Source of the DNA: CAYPNF01 sp964411985
Lineage (GTDB): Bacteria > Verrucomicrobiota > Verrucomicrobiia > Limisphaerales > J093
NCBI GenBank assembly: GCA_964411985.1
Contig: CAYPNF010000003.1
Coordinates: 186,001 to 250,000 of the forward strand
Reading direction: 5' to 3'
Length of the DNA stretch: 64,000 bases
Notes under the pieces: generated by a model
What the model was told of the DNA's origin: nothing
The model's input: only the letters and a program-made list of their open reading frames with translations
Database searches by the model: none
Position numbers and translations under genes: made by a program
Shown here: positions 9,157 to 19,298 of the stretch, piece by piece
How the letters are laid out: each line of letters opens with the position of its first letter
How positions within the stretch are numbered: the stretch's first letter is position 1

Positions 9157-9831
9157 GTGAAGGTTCTTGTCATCGAAGATGAGAAGAAGATCGCTTCTTT
9201 CGTCCGAAAGGGACTGGAGGCCCATGGCTTCGTAGTGGACTTATCCCCGAGTGGTGATGAGGGTTACATTCTGGCCACCACCCGTCCCTATGACGTCCTC
9301 GTACTCGACATCATGCTGCCGGGGGTGGATGGCTTAAGTATCCTCCGCAGGCTGCGTGATCAGAGAGTTTCCCTGCCCGTCATTCTGCTCACCGCGCGCA
9401 GTGAACTGAACGAACGCTTGGAGGGCCTCAATCTGGGCGCGGACGACTATCTCACCAAGCCCTTCCACATGGAGGAATTGGTGGCCCGGATTCATGCTGT
9501 GGCTCGTCGTGCCGCAGGCACCAGCCAAAGCATCCTCACTCTTGCCGACCTTACGATGAACCTGCTCACCCGCGAAGTCCGGCGTGCTGACCGACCCATC
9601 GAACTGACGACTCGTGAGTTTTCCCTGCTCGAACACCTGATGCGCGCGCCCGGACGAGTCCTGACCCGGGTCGAGATCTGCGAACGGGTCTGGGATTATC
9701 ATTTTGACCCCGGAACGAACCTCGTGGATGTCTATATCCAGAGGCTGCGGAAGAAGGTTGACGGGGAATCCAAAGTGAAGCTCATCGAAACCATCCGCGG
9801 AGTCGGATACCGAGTTACGGAGGGGGCATGA
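9157..9831 (+). CDS. OmpR/PhoB-family response regulator
   Basis: A 224-residue transcription factor starting at a GTG. Residues 1-115 are a receiver domain (VLVIEDEKKIA; phospho-acceptor Asp in VLVLDIMLPGVDG; switch Thr in LLTARSE; Lys in YLTKPFH). Residues 128-222 are the winged-helix DNA-binding domain (LTTREFSLLEHLMRAPGRVL and VDVYIQRLRKKVD). The combination with the kinase resembles CusR/PcoR/QseB types. Its last codons overlap the kinase start by 4 bp (ATGA), which shows a true operon and cognate pair. Confidence 0.95.
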   Translation: MKVLVIEDEKKIASFVRKGLEAHGFVVDLSPSGDEGYILATTRPYDVLVLDIMLPGVDGLSILRRLRDQRVSLPVILLTARSELNERLEGLNLGADDYLTKPFHMEELVARIHAVARRAAGTSQSILTLADLTMNLLTREVRRADRPIELTTREFSLLEHLMRAPGRVLTRVEICERVWDYHFDPGTNLVDVYIQRLRKKVDGESKVKLIETIRGVGYRVTEGA

Positions 9832-11336
9832 GTCCCCTTTCTTCCCGACTCAAAACTGCGCTCCTGTCGGCAGGGATATCGGGTGCGATGCTCCTGCTCT
9901 TCGCCGTTTTCCTTTGGTTTCGGGTTTGCGACCTACGGCTGGAGGCCGTGGATCGCGAGATCCGGTCGACGGCCACCCGGCATCCCGGTCTTTGGGCCGG
10001 GCGCGCCAATTACGAACGTCTTGCCGCTTCCTTAGAATCGGCCTATGGGGCCAGCCAGACCAACCAAGTGATCGTCCACCTCCGGGACAATTCTTCCGGC
10101 ACCTTCTACACCTCGCCTCATTGGCCTGAGACCTTGGGGCTCCAAGCCCTGGGGCTCGAATCGACTCCCCCGCCCTCGGAGAGGCGTGCCCATACGATCT
10201 TAACCAATTCTCCAGTCCCTGATGGCCCTGCTGCGGCAGGCCACGGGTATGGCCCAGGCATGGGACGCGGAGGACCGCCGCCGCCGGTGGTCTTTGCGTC
10301 CCCACCCCGTTTCCTGACAGTTCACACGAAGGAATCCGCCTGGCGAATCGGGATCCTCTCCAACGATTCCATTACCCTCGTACTCGGGCTGAACCACGAC
10401 GCCGTGGAAGGAGAGTTGCGGAACGTCCGCAATTCCTTTCTTCTCACCCTGCCTTTCGTGCTGCTAGCAGTGGGCTGGAGTGGGTGGCTGATTGCCGGCA
10501 GAGCGCTCCACCCTCTCCAAGTCATCGCGGTCACGGCGGAAAGAGTCACAGCCCGAGGGCTTGACCAGCGCATTCCGCAGGTGGAAGGCAGCCCGGAAAC
10601 CCGGCGGCTCATCCAGGTGTTGAACGGCATGATGGATCGTCTCGAGACCAGTTTTCGTCAGGCGATTCGGTTCAGCGCCGATGCCTCTCACGAGCTAAGA
10701 ACGCCTCTGACGGTCATGCAGGGGGAACTGGAAAACGCCTTGCACTTGGCCGCCCCGGGGTCCCCGGAACAACTGGTATTCTCCAACCTGCTGGAAGAGA
10801 CCCAAAGACTGAAAACGATCACGCGCAGCCTCCTGCTGCTGGCCCAGGCCGATGCCGGCCAACTCGCGCTTGCACTGGAAGAAGTCGACCTCACCTCGGA
10901 ACTTCAAGCGATGGTGGAGGACGCCACCATCCTCGCAGCGGATGCCAATCTGACGTTTCATCTGGAGGCAGAGCCTGGTATCGTCATCTCAGCGGATCGA
11001 ACTCTCCTTCACACCGCCATCTTCAACCTCCTCACCAACGCCATCAAGTATAACCAACCGGATGGCAGCGTGAACCTCACTCTACGCGGAGATTCCGCCC
11101 GCATTACGCTTGCCGTCTGCAACACCGGACCGGGGATCCCTCCGGAGGAACAGGCACAGATCTTCAATCGTTTCCACCGCGCTCCGCAAACCAGCCAACG
11201 CCGAACGGACGGGGTGGGACTGGGACTCAGTCTGGCTCGGGAAATCGTGCGTGCGCACGGCGGGGATCTCCTGTTGCAGGAAAGCAACGCCCGGCGAACC
11301 TGCTTTGAACTCTCCTTGATGCGGCGCCAGGGTTAA
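9828..11336 (+). CDS. Sensor histidine kinase, partner of the OmpR regulator
   Basis: A 502-residue inner-membrane kinase. The first transmembrane helix is at about 13-32 (SAGISGAMLLLFAVFLWFRV) and the second at about 205-225 (LTLPFVLLAVGWSGWLIAG). The periplasmic loop between them carries a Gly/Pro-rich stretch (HGYGPGMGRGGPPPP). A HAMP domain follows, then HisKA with phosphoacceptor His in FSADASHELRTPLT, and HATPase with NLLTNAIKYN, GPGIPPE, FNRFHRA and GVGLGLS. Layout and boxes fit heavy-metal or envelope-stress kinases such as CusS. The linked ArsR protein and the neighbouring Cys-rich secreted peptide make metal sensing plausible but unproven. Confidence 0.93.
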   Translation: MSPLSSRLKTALLSAGISGAMLLLFAVFLWFRVCDLRLEAVDREIRSTATRHPGLWAGRANYERLAASLESAYGASQTNQVIVHLRDNSSGTFYTSPHWPETLGLQALGLESTPPPSERRAHTILTNSPVPDGPAAAGHGYGPGMGRGGPPPPVVFASPPRFLTVHTKESAWRIGILSNDSITLVLGLNHDAVEGELRNVRNSFLLTLPFVLLAVGWSGWLIAGRALHPLQVIAVTAERVTARGLDQRIPQVEGSPETRRLIQVLNGMMDRLETSFRQAIRFSADASHELRTPLTVMQGELENALHLAAPGSPEQLVFSNLLEETQRLKTITRSLLLLAQADAGQLALALEEVDLTSELQAMVEDATILAADANLTFHLEAEPGIVISADRTLLHTAIFNLLTNAIKYNQPDGSVNLTLRGDSARITLAVCNTGPGIPPEEQAQIFNRFHRAPQTSQRRTDGVGLGLSLAREIVRAHGGDLLLQESNARRTCFELSLMRRQG

Positions 11337-11342
11337 GGGCCG

Positions 11343-11377
11343 ATGGTTCAAGCGGCGCGCCAGGCCGCTTGAACCAT
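11343..11377. terminator. Bidirectional hairpin between convergent genes
   Basis: ATGGTTCAAGCGGC pairs perfectly over 14 bp with GCCGCTTGAACCAT around a 7-nt loop (GCGCCAG). It lies in the 54-bp gap between the histidine kinase and the convergent Cys-rich peptide gene. There is no T-run on either side, so it may work as an mRNA 3'-end stabiliser or Rho-assisted terminator. Confidence 0.6.
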
Positions 11378-11390
11378 CCCGCACAAGGTG

Positions 11391-11744
11391 TTACTTGGTT
11401 GCTCCAGCCGCAGCGTTTTGCGGGCATGTGCCATTCGCGCCCCTAGGTCCGGTGCCGTCGCGCAGCCCGCGCCGTGCACCCTGTCCCGCTCCCGCTTTGC
11501 CCTTGCCAGCTCCGTTGCCGGCTCCCTGGCAGTTTGCCTTGGGGCCGCCTTGGGGGCAAACACCACCGTTCTTTTCCATACACGCCGCCTGACGCGCTGC
11601 GCGCTCCTGCTCGCTCTTGGGAGCGCAGCCATAACCTTTGCCGTTGCCGCCCTGACCCGTACAGGTCTGGGCCTGGAGTGTCAATCCGCTGCCCGCGAGG
11701 AGCAACCCGGCTACGATCAATCCAACGAATGTGTTGTTCTTCAT
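11391..11744 (-). CDS. Secreted Cys/Gly-rich small protein
   Basis: A 117-residue protein of no recognised family. It begins with a signal peptide (MKNNTFVGLIVAGLLLAGSG, likely cleaved after LQAQ at residue 26). The mature part is rich in Gly, Ala, Lys and Arg with six Cys (TCTGQ, YGCAP, AACME, VCPQG, NCQGA, TCPQN). A good ribosome-binding site (AAAGGACAGAT before the ATG) supports translation. The gene converges on the ArsR/two-component operon. Small secreted Cys-rich proteins next to metal-type sensors can be metal-binding or cell-wall proteins; this is only a suggestion. The opposite-strand open frame is considered a shadow because it lacks a start signal. Confidence 0.7.
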   Translation of the reverse strand: MKNNTFVGLIVAGLLLAGSGLTLQAQTCTGQGGNGKGYGCAPKSEQERAARQAACMEKNGGVCPQGGPKANCQGAGNGAGKGKAGAGQGARRGLRDGTGPRGANGTCPQNAAAGATK

Positions 11745-12190
11745 ATCTGTCCTTTGGTCTCTGATATCGTTTCTTTTCTTTCGGACGCAACCCAGTGCGC
11801 CCTCTTCACTACATCAGACCCTCCGAACATGAACGTCATCCTGTCTTTTTCATTACAGCTTGTTCATGTACCGCAGATTGCCCAATCTGCCGTATCGCAG
11901 GTCGCCTGACCTGCCGGACCTCCCAAAACGCCCAAGGCGCGCACAGAAGGAACTGGCCCACGTGAAACCTGGACGATTACGTAGAGCGGGGATTCTGACA
12001 GGATGTCAGGATGGACAGGATGAACTCCCCAGTGCCCAGCAGGCCGACAATCACGACCCGATATCCAAGGCCGGTCTCCTCGCTGTGGGCTATCGAGATC
12101 GCGGTTGGTTCATGCCCGTCTCTCGGCATGGTCCAAGATGAGCCATGCCCTGTCGCCCTCGTCCCAGTGGCCCGGCGAGGTTTTCAGACT
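11745..12190. other. Intergenic region with tandem hairpins and an ACAGGATG element
   Basis: No gene is seen over 446 bp. The right-hand flank of the Cys-rich peptide start must hold its promoter. Two tandem hairpins occur at 11873-11914. A tract of ACAGGATG-like units (11998-12026: GACAGGATGTCAGGATGGAC) resembles one arm of the inverted repeat at 14750-14840. Confidence 0.4.
11873..11914. repeat. Two tandem near-identical hairpins
   Basis: Hairpin 1 is GCAGATT-GCCC-AATCTGC (11873-11890). After a 6-nt spacer (CGTATC) comes hairpin 2, GCAGGTC-GCCT-GACCTGC (11897-11914). The stems are perfect, and the base that differs is compensated on the other arm. This covariation within one molecule suggests selection for structure, or a REP-like repeat unit. 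Confidence 0.6.
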
Positions 12191-13156
12191 TCAGGCTTGA
12201 GCAGTAAACGGGAAGAGGAAGGATCCAGCGAGAGGCAGTTTTTCCTGAAGATGGAGATTGTTCCCGAGAAGTGGACGCTGCTCCACCGGTCCCACGGAAG
12301 ATAGATCGCCAAGCAAATCCGTCATGAACCAGAAGACCACCTCGCGGTCTCCCGGTTGAATCAGGAAAGGCGCCAGTTCAGCCCATAGCGGCACCCGTGG
12401 CCCAACAACGTCAAAGAGCTTGAGAACGCCATCCCGACGGCGGAAGAGAACCGCGACCTCCAGGGAAGGGATGTAATGGGCGCCACCGCGCAGCGTGATC
12501 AGCGCGTGGTACATGAGCAGACGTTCGTTAAGCACACCCAGCTGCTGCGAAACTGGGCAACGATTGCAGCCTAGCCGGAAAAGTAGCGCTTGGTCGGCCG
12601 GTTGGTTCATGTCCAGCGCGCGCAGGCCCTCCTGGCATCGGGGGGCGTCCCTCCCTTCCGGGAGTCGCAGCACCGTAGAGTGCTCCTCAGTGAAGTGAAA
12701 GCCTTGGGCTCGATAGAACGGCAACCCTTCCTCAGTCGAAAAGAGCACAAAGGACTCGTGCTCACTCTCCGAAGCCCAACGGAGCGCTTCTTCCGCTAAT
12801 CGTCGCCCGAAGCCCTGCCGACGGTACTCGGGCAGCACCCCCATGCCGGAAATCTGGCCCACGCGCACCCGTCGTCCAGCGATGACCATGCGCAGGGAGT
12901 AAAGGCAGGCGTTGGCTACAATGCACCCTTCCGGGGTAAAGAGCGAGAAAGGCCGATAATCCGAATCCCAATACCCGGAGGCATCCCACGCCTCAAGGTC
13001 AACTTGGAACATTTGCCGAAGGAACACTTTGAAGGCCGCGCGGGCGGATCCATCAGCCCAATAATCCGACCGCAGCTGAAGGTCTGGTGGCATAAAGTTC
13101 CGAAGTTTGACACGTGCCGTTTTGCCCGCAAGTCCGTTCACCCCCTGAAACACCAC
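12191..13156 (-). CDS. GNAT-family N-acetyltransferase
   Basis: A 321-residue protein whose N-terminal half contains the GNAT acetyl-CoA fold: GQISGMGVLPEYRRQGFGRR gives the pyrophosphate-binding R/Q-x-x-G-x-G/A loop, followed by the FYRAQGFHF strand-helix typical of motif B. The C-terminal 140 residues have no recognisable domain but resemble the sterol-carrier-like tail seen in Eis-type enzymes only in position. The substrate is unknown. I keep the GTG start at 13156 because AAGAGG precedes it by five bases; an ATG 63 bp downstream is an alternative. It follows the AAA+ ATPase by 29 bp, so the two are probably one transcript. Confidence 0.8.
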   Translation of the reverse strand: MVFQGVNGLAGKTARVKLRNFMPPDLQLRSDYWADGSARAAFKVFLRQMFQVDLEAWDASGYWDSDYRPFSLFTPEGCIVANACLYSLRMVIAGRRVRVGQISGMGVLPEYRRQGFGRRLAEEALRWASESEHESFVLFSTEEGLPFYRAQGFHFTEEHSTVLRLPEGRDAPRCQEGLRALDMNQPADQALLFRLGCNRCPVSQQLGVLNERLLMYHALITLRGGAHYIPSLEVAVLFRRRDGVLKLFDVVGPRVPLWAELAPFLIQPGDREVVFWFMTDLLGDLSSVGPVEQRPLLGNNLHLQEKLPLAGSFLFPFTAQA

Positions 13157-13185
13157 GGTAGCCTCTTGGCTAAGCTCCAGCCAGA

Positions 13186-14595
13186 TCAGCCAGATTGGCC
13201 TGAGTTCTCCAGTCCAGAAGAGCGGAAATCGGCTGCCGCCAGAGTCTCCAGATCCTCCGCTGACGGCGCCGCGAGTTGGGCCACCCGGTTGGCATGGCGG
13301 GAGATGGTCTCCTCGAAATAGTTTCGCACAGTCCGGGCATTGGCAAAATCCGCGCCGCGTTGTCGGTAAATCTCCTTGGACTCGGCTGCGAGAATCCGGC
13401 CGCCTTCCTCGTCAAAATCATACCCCGCCTCGGCGCAGAACTTGACGAAGATGTCGTACAGTTCCTGCGGCGTGAAGTCATCGAAGTGAATGAACTTGTT
13501 GAAACGCGACCGCAACCCTGGGTTGGAATTCAGGAACTCCTGCATCGGCTCGATATAACCGGCCACAATCACGATGAACTCGTCCCGCCGATCCTCCATG
13601 AGCTTGACCAGAGTGTCGACGGCCTCTCGTCCGTAGTCTTCCTGATCCTTGCCAGCGACCAACGCATAAGCCTCGTCCACAAACAGCACGCCACCGATCG
13701 ACTTCTCTACGACTTCCTTCACTTTGAGGGCGGTCTGCCCCACGTATCCTGCCACCAAGCCTCCACGGTCGATCTCCACGAGGTGCCCTTTCTCCAGCAC
13801 TCCGAGCGACTGGTAGATCCTCGCCAGCAGGCGCGCCACCGTCGTCTTCCCTGTGCCCGGATTTCCTGAGAACACCAAGTGGTGAGACATAGCCGGAGCC
13901 GTCAGGCCATGCTGGGCCCTGAGGGTCCTGATCCGGATGAGGTTGGCCAGGGTTTGCACCTCCGTCTTCACACGAGCCAGTCCGACGAGCGCCTGCAACT
14001 GCTGCAGAAGCGTTTCCAAGGACTCCATCGGCTGAACTCCGCTTCGGGTGTTCCTCGATTTGGGTCCACCCCGCTTTGCGGCAACCCCTCGCGCCGTCCT
14101 CGTGCCGCCTAGCAGAATCCCCTGGCTGATTACGTGGTTGCGCAGGAAGAAGTAATAGCTGATGCCTTCCCCGCATTGGTGCAGGGGGCTATCCCCGGTC
14201 GCCGCGGCGGTGGCGAGGACAAGGTCGTTGAGGTTCTCCAGAATCTGTTCCGTAAGCGCGTCCTGGTGTTGTTGGTCGTGCAGGATCGCGGCCCCCACGA
14301 AGTTCGGAACCGCTCGCTTCCATCGCGCCAGGCGTTCGGTCAGAGCGCGCGCGTTCTCCTCTACGCTGGACTCCTCTCCCAACCAGGCATTGAGGAAAGC
14401 CGACTCCGACGACTCCAATTCCTGGTTCTTGGCAAATACGCAGCAAATGAGGAACAGAGCGAGATCATGAATCTCCACAACGTAGTAGTTCGTCGGCCGG
14501 CTTTCGCTTTCCGCCAGCGCCTCGCCCAGCTTCTGCAGACGATGATAGCTATCAAAAGCTTTATCCAGTCCTGCGCTGCAATACAAGGGAGCCAT
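13186..14595 (-). CDS. CbxX/CfxQ-type AAA+ ATPase
   Basis: A 469-residue protein. The N-terminal 170 residues are helical with an acidic stretch (ELESSESAFLNAWLGEESSV) and no clear family. The AAA+ module starts near residue 195: Walker A in LVFSGNPGTGKTTVARLLAR, Walker B in GGVLFVDEAYALVAG, sensor 1 around IVIVAGYIEPM, and Arg finger region NPGLRSRFNKFIHF. This is the CbxX/CfxQ/SpoVK subgroup, which in other bacteria remodels Rubisco or assists secretion. No Rubisco or type VII secretion gene is present here, so the client is unknown. Upstream of the GNAT gene on the same strand. Confidence 0.9.
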   Translation of the reverse strand: MAPLYCSAGLDKAFDSYHRLQKLGEALAESESRPTNYYVVEIHDLALFLICCVFAKNQELESSESAFLNAWLGEESSVEENARALTERLARWKRAVPNFVGAAILHDQQHQDALTEQILENLNDLVLATAAATGDSPLHQCGEGISYYFFLRNHVISQGILLGGTRTARGVAAKRGGPKSRNTRSGVQPMESLETLLQQLQALVGLARVKTEVQTLANLIRIRTLRAQHGLTAPAMSHHLVFSGNPGTGKTTVARLLARIYQSLGVLEKGHLVEIDRGGLVAGYVGQTALKVKEVVEKSIGGVLFVDEAYALVAGKDQEDYGREAVDTLVKLMEDRRDEFIVIVAGYIEPMQEFLNSNPGLRSRFNKFIHFDDFTPQELYDIFVKFCAEAGYDFDEEGGRILAAESKEIYRQRGADFANARTVRNYFEETISRHANRVAQLAAPSAEDLETLAAADFRSSGLENSGQSG

Positions 14596-14749
14596 ATCCA
14601 GTCCTAACGCGTGTCGGTTCCAGTAAAATCGCTCTCCCGATGCTGGTCAACGACTCCTTTCGCCCGAGAATCCCATCGGGCTGGCGCCAAGGCCATGGAT
14701 TCACCCGAATCAACTCCGGCAATCACAAACAGAGGACGCAAAAACGGTT

Positions 14750-14840
14750 GAGACAGGATGAGCAGGATCTACAGGATGAAAGGCGGACGACGCCCAACAC
14801 AAAACAATTCCATCCTGTCAACCTTGTGCATCCTGTCTCC
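14750..14840. repeat. ACAGGATG-type inverted repeat
   Basis: The left arm (14750-14780) reads GAGACAGGATGAGCAGGATC and on to ACAGGATGAA; the right arm (14810-14840) is its imperfect reverse complement, CATCCTGTC...GCATCCTGTCTCC. The unit ACAGGATG recurs about every 10-12 bases within each arm. A single-arm relative lies at 11998-12026. Similar ACAGGAT-unit repeats are dispersed in many environmental bacterial genomes. Confidence 0.6.
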
Positions 14841-14871
14841 TATCGTCACCCACTACTCGAGTACAGGTGTC

Positions 14872-14895
14872 CCTTGGCCAACTGGAGGGCCAAGG
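14872..14895 (-). terminator. Possible hairpin terminator of glnS
   Basis: CCTTGGCC pairs with GGCCAAGG over 8 bp around an 8-nt loop, 80 bp past the glnS stop. No T-run follows on the minus strand, so its termination activity is uncertain. Confidence 0.4.
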
Positions 14896-14974
14896 ACCTT
14901 AAGGGAGGTTGAACGAAAAGGTTTCCTGCAAGCAACGGAAGGCCTTCGTCCAACCTACCAAATTGTCCGGCGAC

Positions 14975-16687
<1,713 letters not shown>

Positions 16688-17169
16688 GATAGCAATCGAC
16701 AGTTAATCAGGCGCCTGGATGGCGCCCGCAAGGGTTCAAACTACCAAAAGGGAAGCGGAAGAGGACAGGAAAAAGCGGAAAGCCTCAAAGGCCAAACCGC
16801 TCACCAGACTTCCGCTTTCCGCTTCTTTCGGCGATCACCAACGAAACTCCCTTTGGCACAGGCCGCAAGAAGGGGCGAAGGAGATGAAGCTACCGGATCC
16901 GGGTAGCCGCCAATGGAGTGGCACTAAGCCGTAACAATTCAATGAAGAACAGGAGTCAGCGGAGACAGCAGAGATCGGGCTTGAGCGGTCTGACGATCGA
17001 GACGGACGTATCACTTTCACCGTCCAGTGAACGCTTGAACGGACCGCGAGGAGCGATTCTGACTCCGTCTGACGGCTCTGCTCTCTCTGCTGCCTCCTGT
17101 TCAAATGCATGGACACGGCTAAGCCGTGGTGACGATGGCTCAGAGCGCCAGCGTCACCACATGATCGAC
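16688..17169. other. Noncoding region between glnS and beta-helix gene
   Basis: No gene is supported in these 482 bp. It must contain the glnS promoter at its left edge. The right half is dominated by a long imperfect inverted repeat (16948-17102) and a small perfect hairpin, CACGGC-TAA-GCCGTG, near 17114-17128. Confidence 0.45.
16948..17102. repeat. Long imperfect inverted repeat (about 155 bp)
   Basis: The left arm begins AACAGGAGTCAGCGGAGACA (16948) and the reverse complement of the right end begins AACAGGAGGCAGCAGAGAGA (17102). The arms agree at most positions over about 25 bp, with further weaker pairing inside. It may be a nonautonomous mobile element or a structured RNA. No coding capacity is seen. 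Confidence 0.5.
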
Positions 17170-19212
17170 TCAGCGATCTGACTTCTTTCGCACGCCCACG
17201 CCGCGGAGGTCGATGGGCTGGAAACCGAGTTTGAAAGCAGGCGACTCTGGCTTGAGACGGAAATCAAGACCGGCCGGGCATTCGAAAAGCGGATCCGCGA
17301 TGATCGAGTTCAGATCGTGGCCTTTGCCTCGCCACTGCTCCAACGTGGCGCCGCTAAACTCCATCTTCTCAGCATTCCCAGGGTTGCGCGCGTCAAAATA
17401 AAGATTCTTCTCCATTCGATAGTTGTCGTTGGACCAGTTGCTGCCCAGCAGCTTGCCGGAATTGAAGTAGACGATGTTATTGGTGAAGATAAACGAGATG
17501 TGAGATTCCGGACGGCTCCGCATGACCTGGTTTTCCGTTCCAAACGCGAAGATGTTGTTCCGGACGGTGTTCTCCTTGCCGTAGTGCTGGTGGAATCCCG
17601 CACTCTTCGTCCGATAGACGACGTTGTTCTCCAAAACGATGTGAGTACTCCCCTCGTCGGTGTACAGTCCCCAACCGCCATAAGTGAACGAATAGACGTC
17701 GTGAACCAGATTGTTGCGGATCACGGTGCCTTCCTGAATTCCCAGGGTGTAAACGGCTCCCATGTCGCTGAGCAACCACTGGCCAATATCGTGCAGGTGG
17801 TTGTACTCCACCACATTGGCGCGGCAAGGTGTCTCTTGATAACCCCAGTTCCATCCCACGGAAACTGCCGTGTAATACAGGTGATGAATGTGGTTATGCG
17901 CCACTCGGTTTTGGCCGCTCTGCAGGATGAAAACACCCACCGCTGGAGTATAGACCAAGCCGACATGGTGAATGTGGTTGTCGGTCACGATGTTCCCATA
18001 GTTTAGGTCGAACTCATCTTTGCGGACCTGGGTTTCTCCGAGACGGATTCCGCCCCCTGCCAGATCCACCATTTCGTTGCCGACAATCTGCAAGTTCTTG
18101 CAAGCGCGACCGAACTCCAGGGCATAACCACCGAGGCGGGTAAACTTGCAGTCCTCAATGTAACAGCGTTGGACCCCCTCCCCGCGCACGCTCCCGCGGA
18201 TCCCGATTGCCGCCTGGGTATCCGCGTAGCCCTTGGCGTCCAAAGCCCAGTCCGTGTCCGCAAAGGTCAGGCCCTGAATCCGGATGTTCTGAACCAATTC
18301 GCGCTTCTGAAGGTCGCCTCGGAAGAGGAGTAACTCTTTCAACTTCGGCGCAATGACTTCCTCCTGGTTGGGGTTCTCTCCGGGCATTCCCCAGTAGGTC
18401 AAGACCCCAGTCTTGCGATCCAAGTACCACTCACCCGCGCGATCCAGGGCATCCGGAGTGTTCTCGATGAAGTACTGGGCATCTGCCTCCTGGTTCGAAG
18501 GCTGCGGATCTCCAGAAAGCACCGCCACACGGCCGGCTTCATCGATGGAGCGGATCTGCATACGAATGTCAGCCCAAGCCAGGAATCCGACTACCTCCAC
18601 CTCACCCGACTCAGCCCACGCCTTCTTGAGGTCGTCACCGCGGTACTTCAGGCGGACCGGTTTGTCCTGCGGACTCTTGCCATCGATGCGAAAGAAACCC
18701 TCGTTCGGGGTTCGAGCGCGCTGACGCCGCACCCCGTCCATGAACAGCTGACGGAAGTACCATTTCCCAGCCTTCACTTCAGGAACCGTCGTTTGCCAGA
18801 GATCGGCTTTTCCAGGTACCCGTTCCCAACCCGTGATTCTTCGGCCACCGCTAAGAACCGGCTTTTCATCTTCGTAGGCGGTGATGGTGAGCGGCTGGCT
18901 CCTCTCCGTCCCGCTATCTCGAGGGGTGAGGGTGATGGGATAATCCAAAGCATAGGTGCCCCCTCGCAAGTAGATGGTCACTCCGTCCTTCGCCTTGCCG
19001 ACGTCTCGGTAGTAACTGGCGGCGCGCAATGCAGCCTGCAGGGAGGCCAGGGGCCCGTCATTTCCTTCAGGGGTGGCCTTAGGTTTCTCGCCGGACCAAA
19101 GGTCGTTCCCGCAGGGGGACACGTAGAGCGCCCTGGGCTTGGCCAAAGCCCCAGGCATGATGGTGATGCTCGCCAGAACGACTGCCAGCAAAAGAGGTCT
19201 CATAGATGACAA
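17170..19212 (-). CDS. Secreted right-handed parallel beta-helix protein
   Basis: A 680-residue exported protein. The signal peptide is at 1-24 (SMRPLLLAVVLASITIMPGA). Residues 27-90 (LYVSPCGNDLWSG, GPLASLQAALRAA, GVTIYLRGGTYAL) match the N-terminal cap common to DUF1565/pectate-lyase-like proteins. From about residue 290 on there are repeated coils rich in Asn-aliphatic patterns (IVTDNHIHHVGL, NRVAHNHIHHLYYTAVS, NVVEYNHLHDIGQW, VIRNNLVHDVYS, VLENNVVYRTKSA). These helices usually bind or cleave polysaccharides; the catalytic activity cannot be told from sequence. It stands alone, 86 bp downstream of the DHOD-like gene but beyond that gene's terminator. Confidence 0.85.
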   Translation of the reverse strand: MSSMRPLLLAVVLASITIMPGALAKPRALYVSPCGNDLWSGEKPKATPEGNDGPLASLQAALRAASYYRDVGKAKDGVTIYLRGGTYALDYPITLTPRDSGTERSQPLTITAYEDEKPVLSGGRRITGWERVPGKADLWQTTVPEVKAGKWYFRQLFMDGVRRQRARTPNEGFFRIDGKSPQDKPVRLKYRGDDLKKAWAESGEVEVVGFLAWADIRMQIRSIDEAGRVAVLSGDPQPSNQEADAQYFIENTPDALDRAGEWYLDRKTGVLTYWGMPGENPNQEEVIAPKLKELLLFRGDLQKRELVQNIRIQGLTFADTDWALDAKGYADTQAAIGIRGSVRGEGVQRCYIEDCKFTRLGGYALEFGRACKNLQIVGNEMVDLAGGGIRLGETQVRKDEFDLNYGNIVTDNHIHHVGLVYTPAVGVFILQSGQNRVAHNHIHHLYYTAVSVGWNWGYQETPCRANVVEYNHLHDIGQWLLSDMGAVYTLGIQEGTVIRNNLVHDVYSFTYGGWGLYTDEGSTHIVLENNVVYRTKSAGFHQHYGKENTVRNNIFAFGTENQVMRSRPESHISFIFTNNIVYFNSGKLLGSNWSNDNYRMEKNLYFDARNPGNAEKMEFSGATLEQWRGKGHDLNSIIADPLFECPAGLDFRLKPESPAFKLGFQPIDLRGVGVRKKSDR

Positions 19213-19240
19213 ATGATACGCACAACCCCCGGGGGGTATT

Positions 19241-19273
19241 CAAACAAAAGCCGTCATCCTTGCGGATGACGGC
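19241..19273 (-). terminator. Rho-independent terminator of the nifJ/DHOD-like operon
   Basis: Read on the minus strand, GCCGTCATCC pairs perfectly with GGATGACGGC around a 4-nt loop, and is followed by TTTTGTTTG. It lies 25 bp after the stop of the dihydroorotate-dehydrogenase-like gene and is a textbook intrinsic terminator. Confidence 0.85.
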
Positions 19274-19298
19274 TGCAAAAAGAACCTGGTCAGGCCGA

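Noticed and set aside
11388..11909. 173-codon plus-strand frame over the Cys-rich peptide gene
   Set aside because: The minus-strand gene has a signal peptide and ribosome-binding site; the plus frame has neither and runs through the tandem hairpins.
13140..13186. UGA readthrough (selenoprotein) at the AAA+ ATPase stop
   Set aside because: Because selC is present I checked genes ending in TGA. The frame continues for a few codons here but without conserved residues, and the gene ends at the usual family end.
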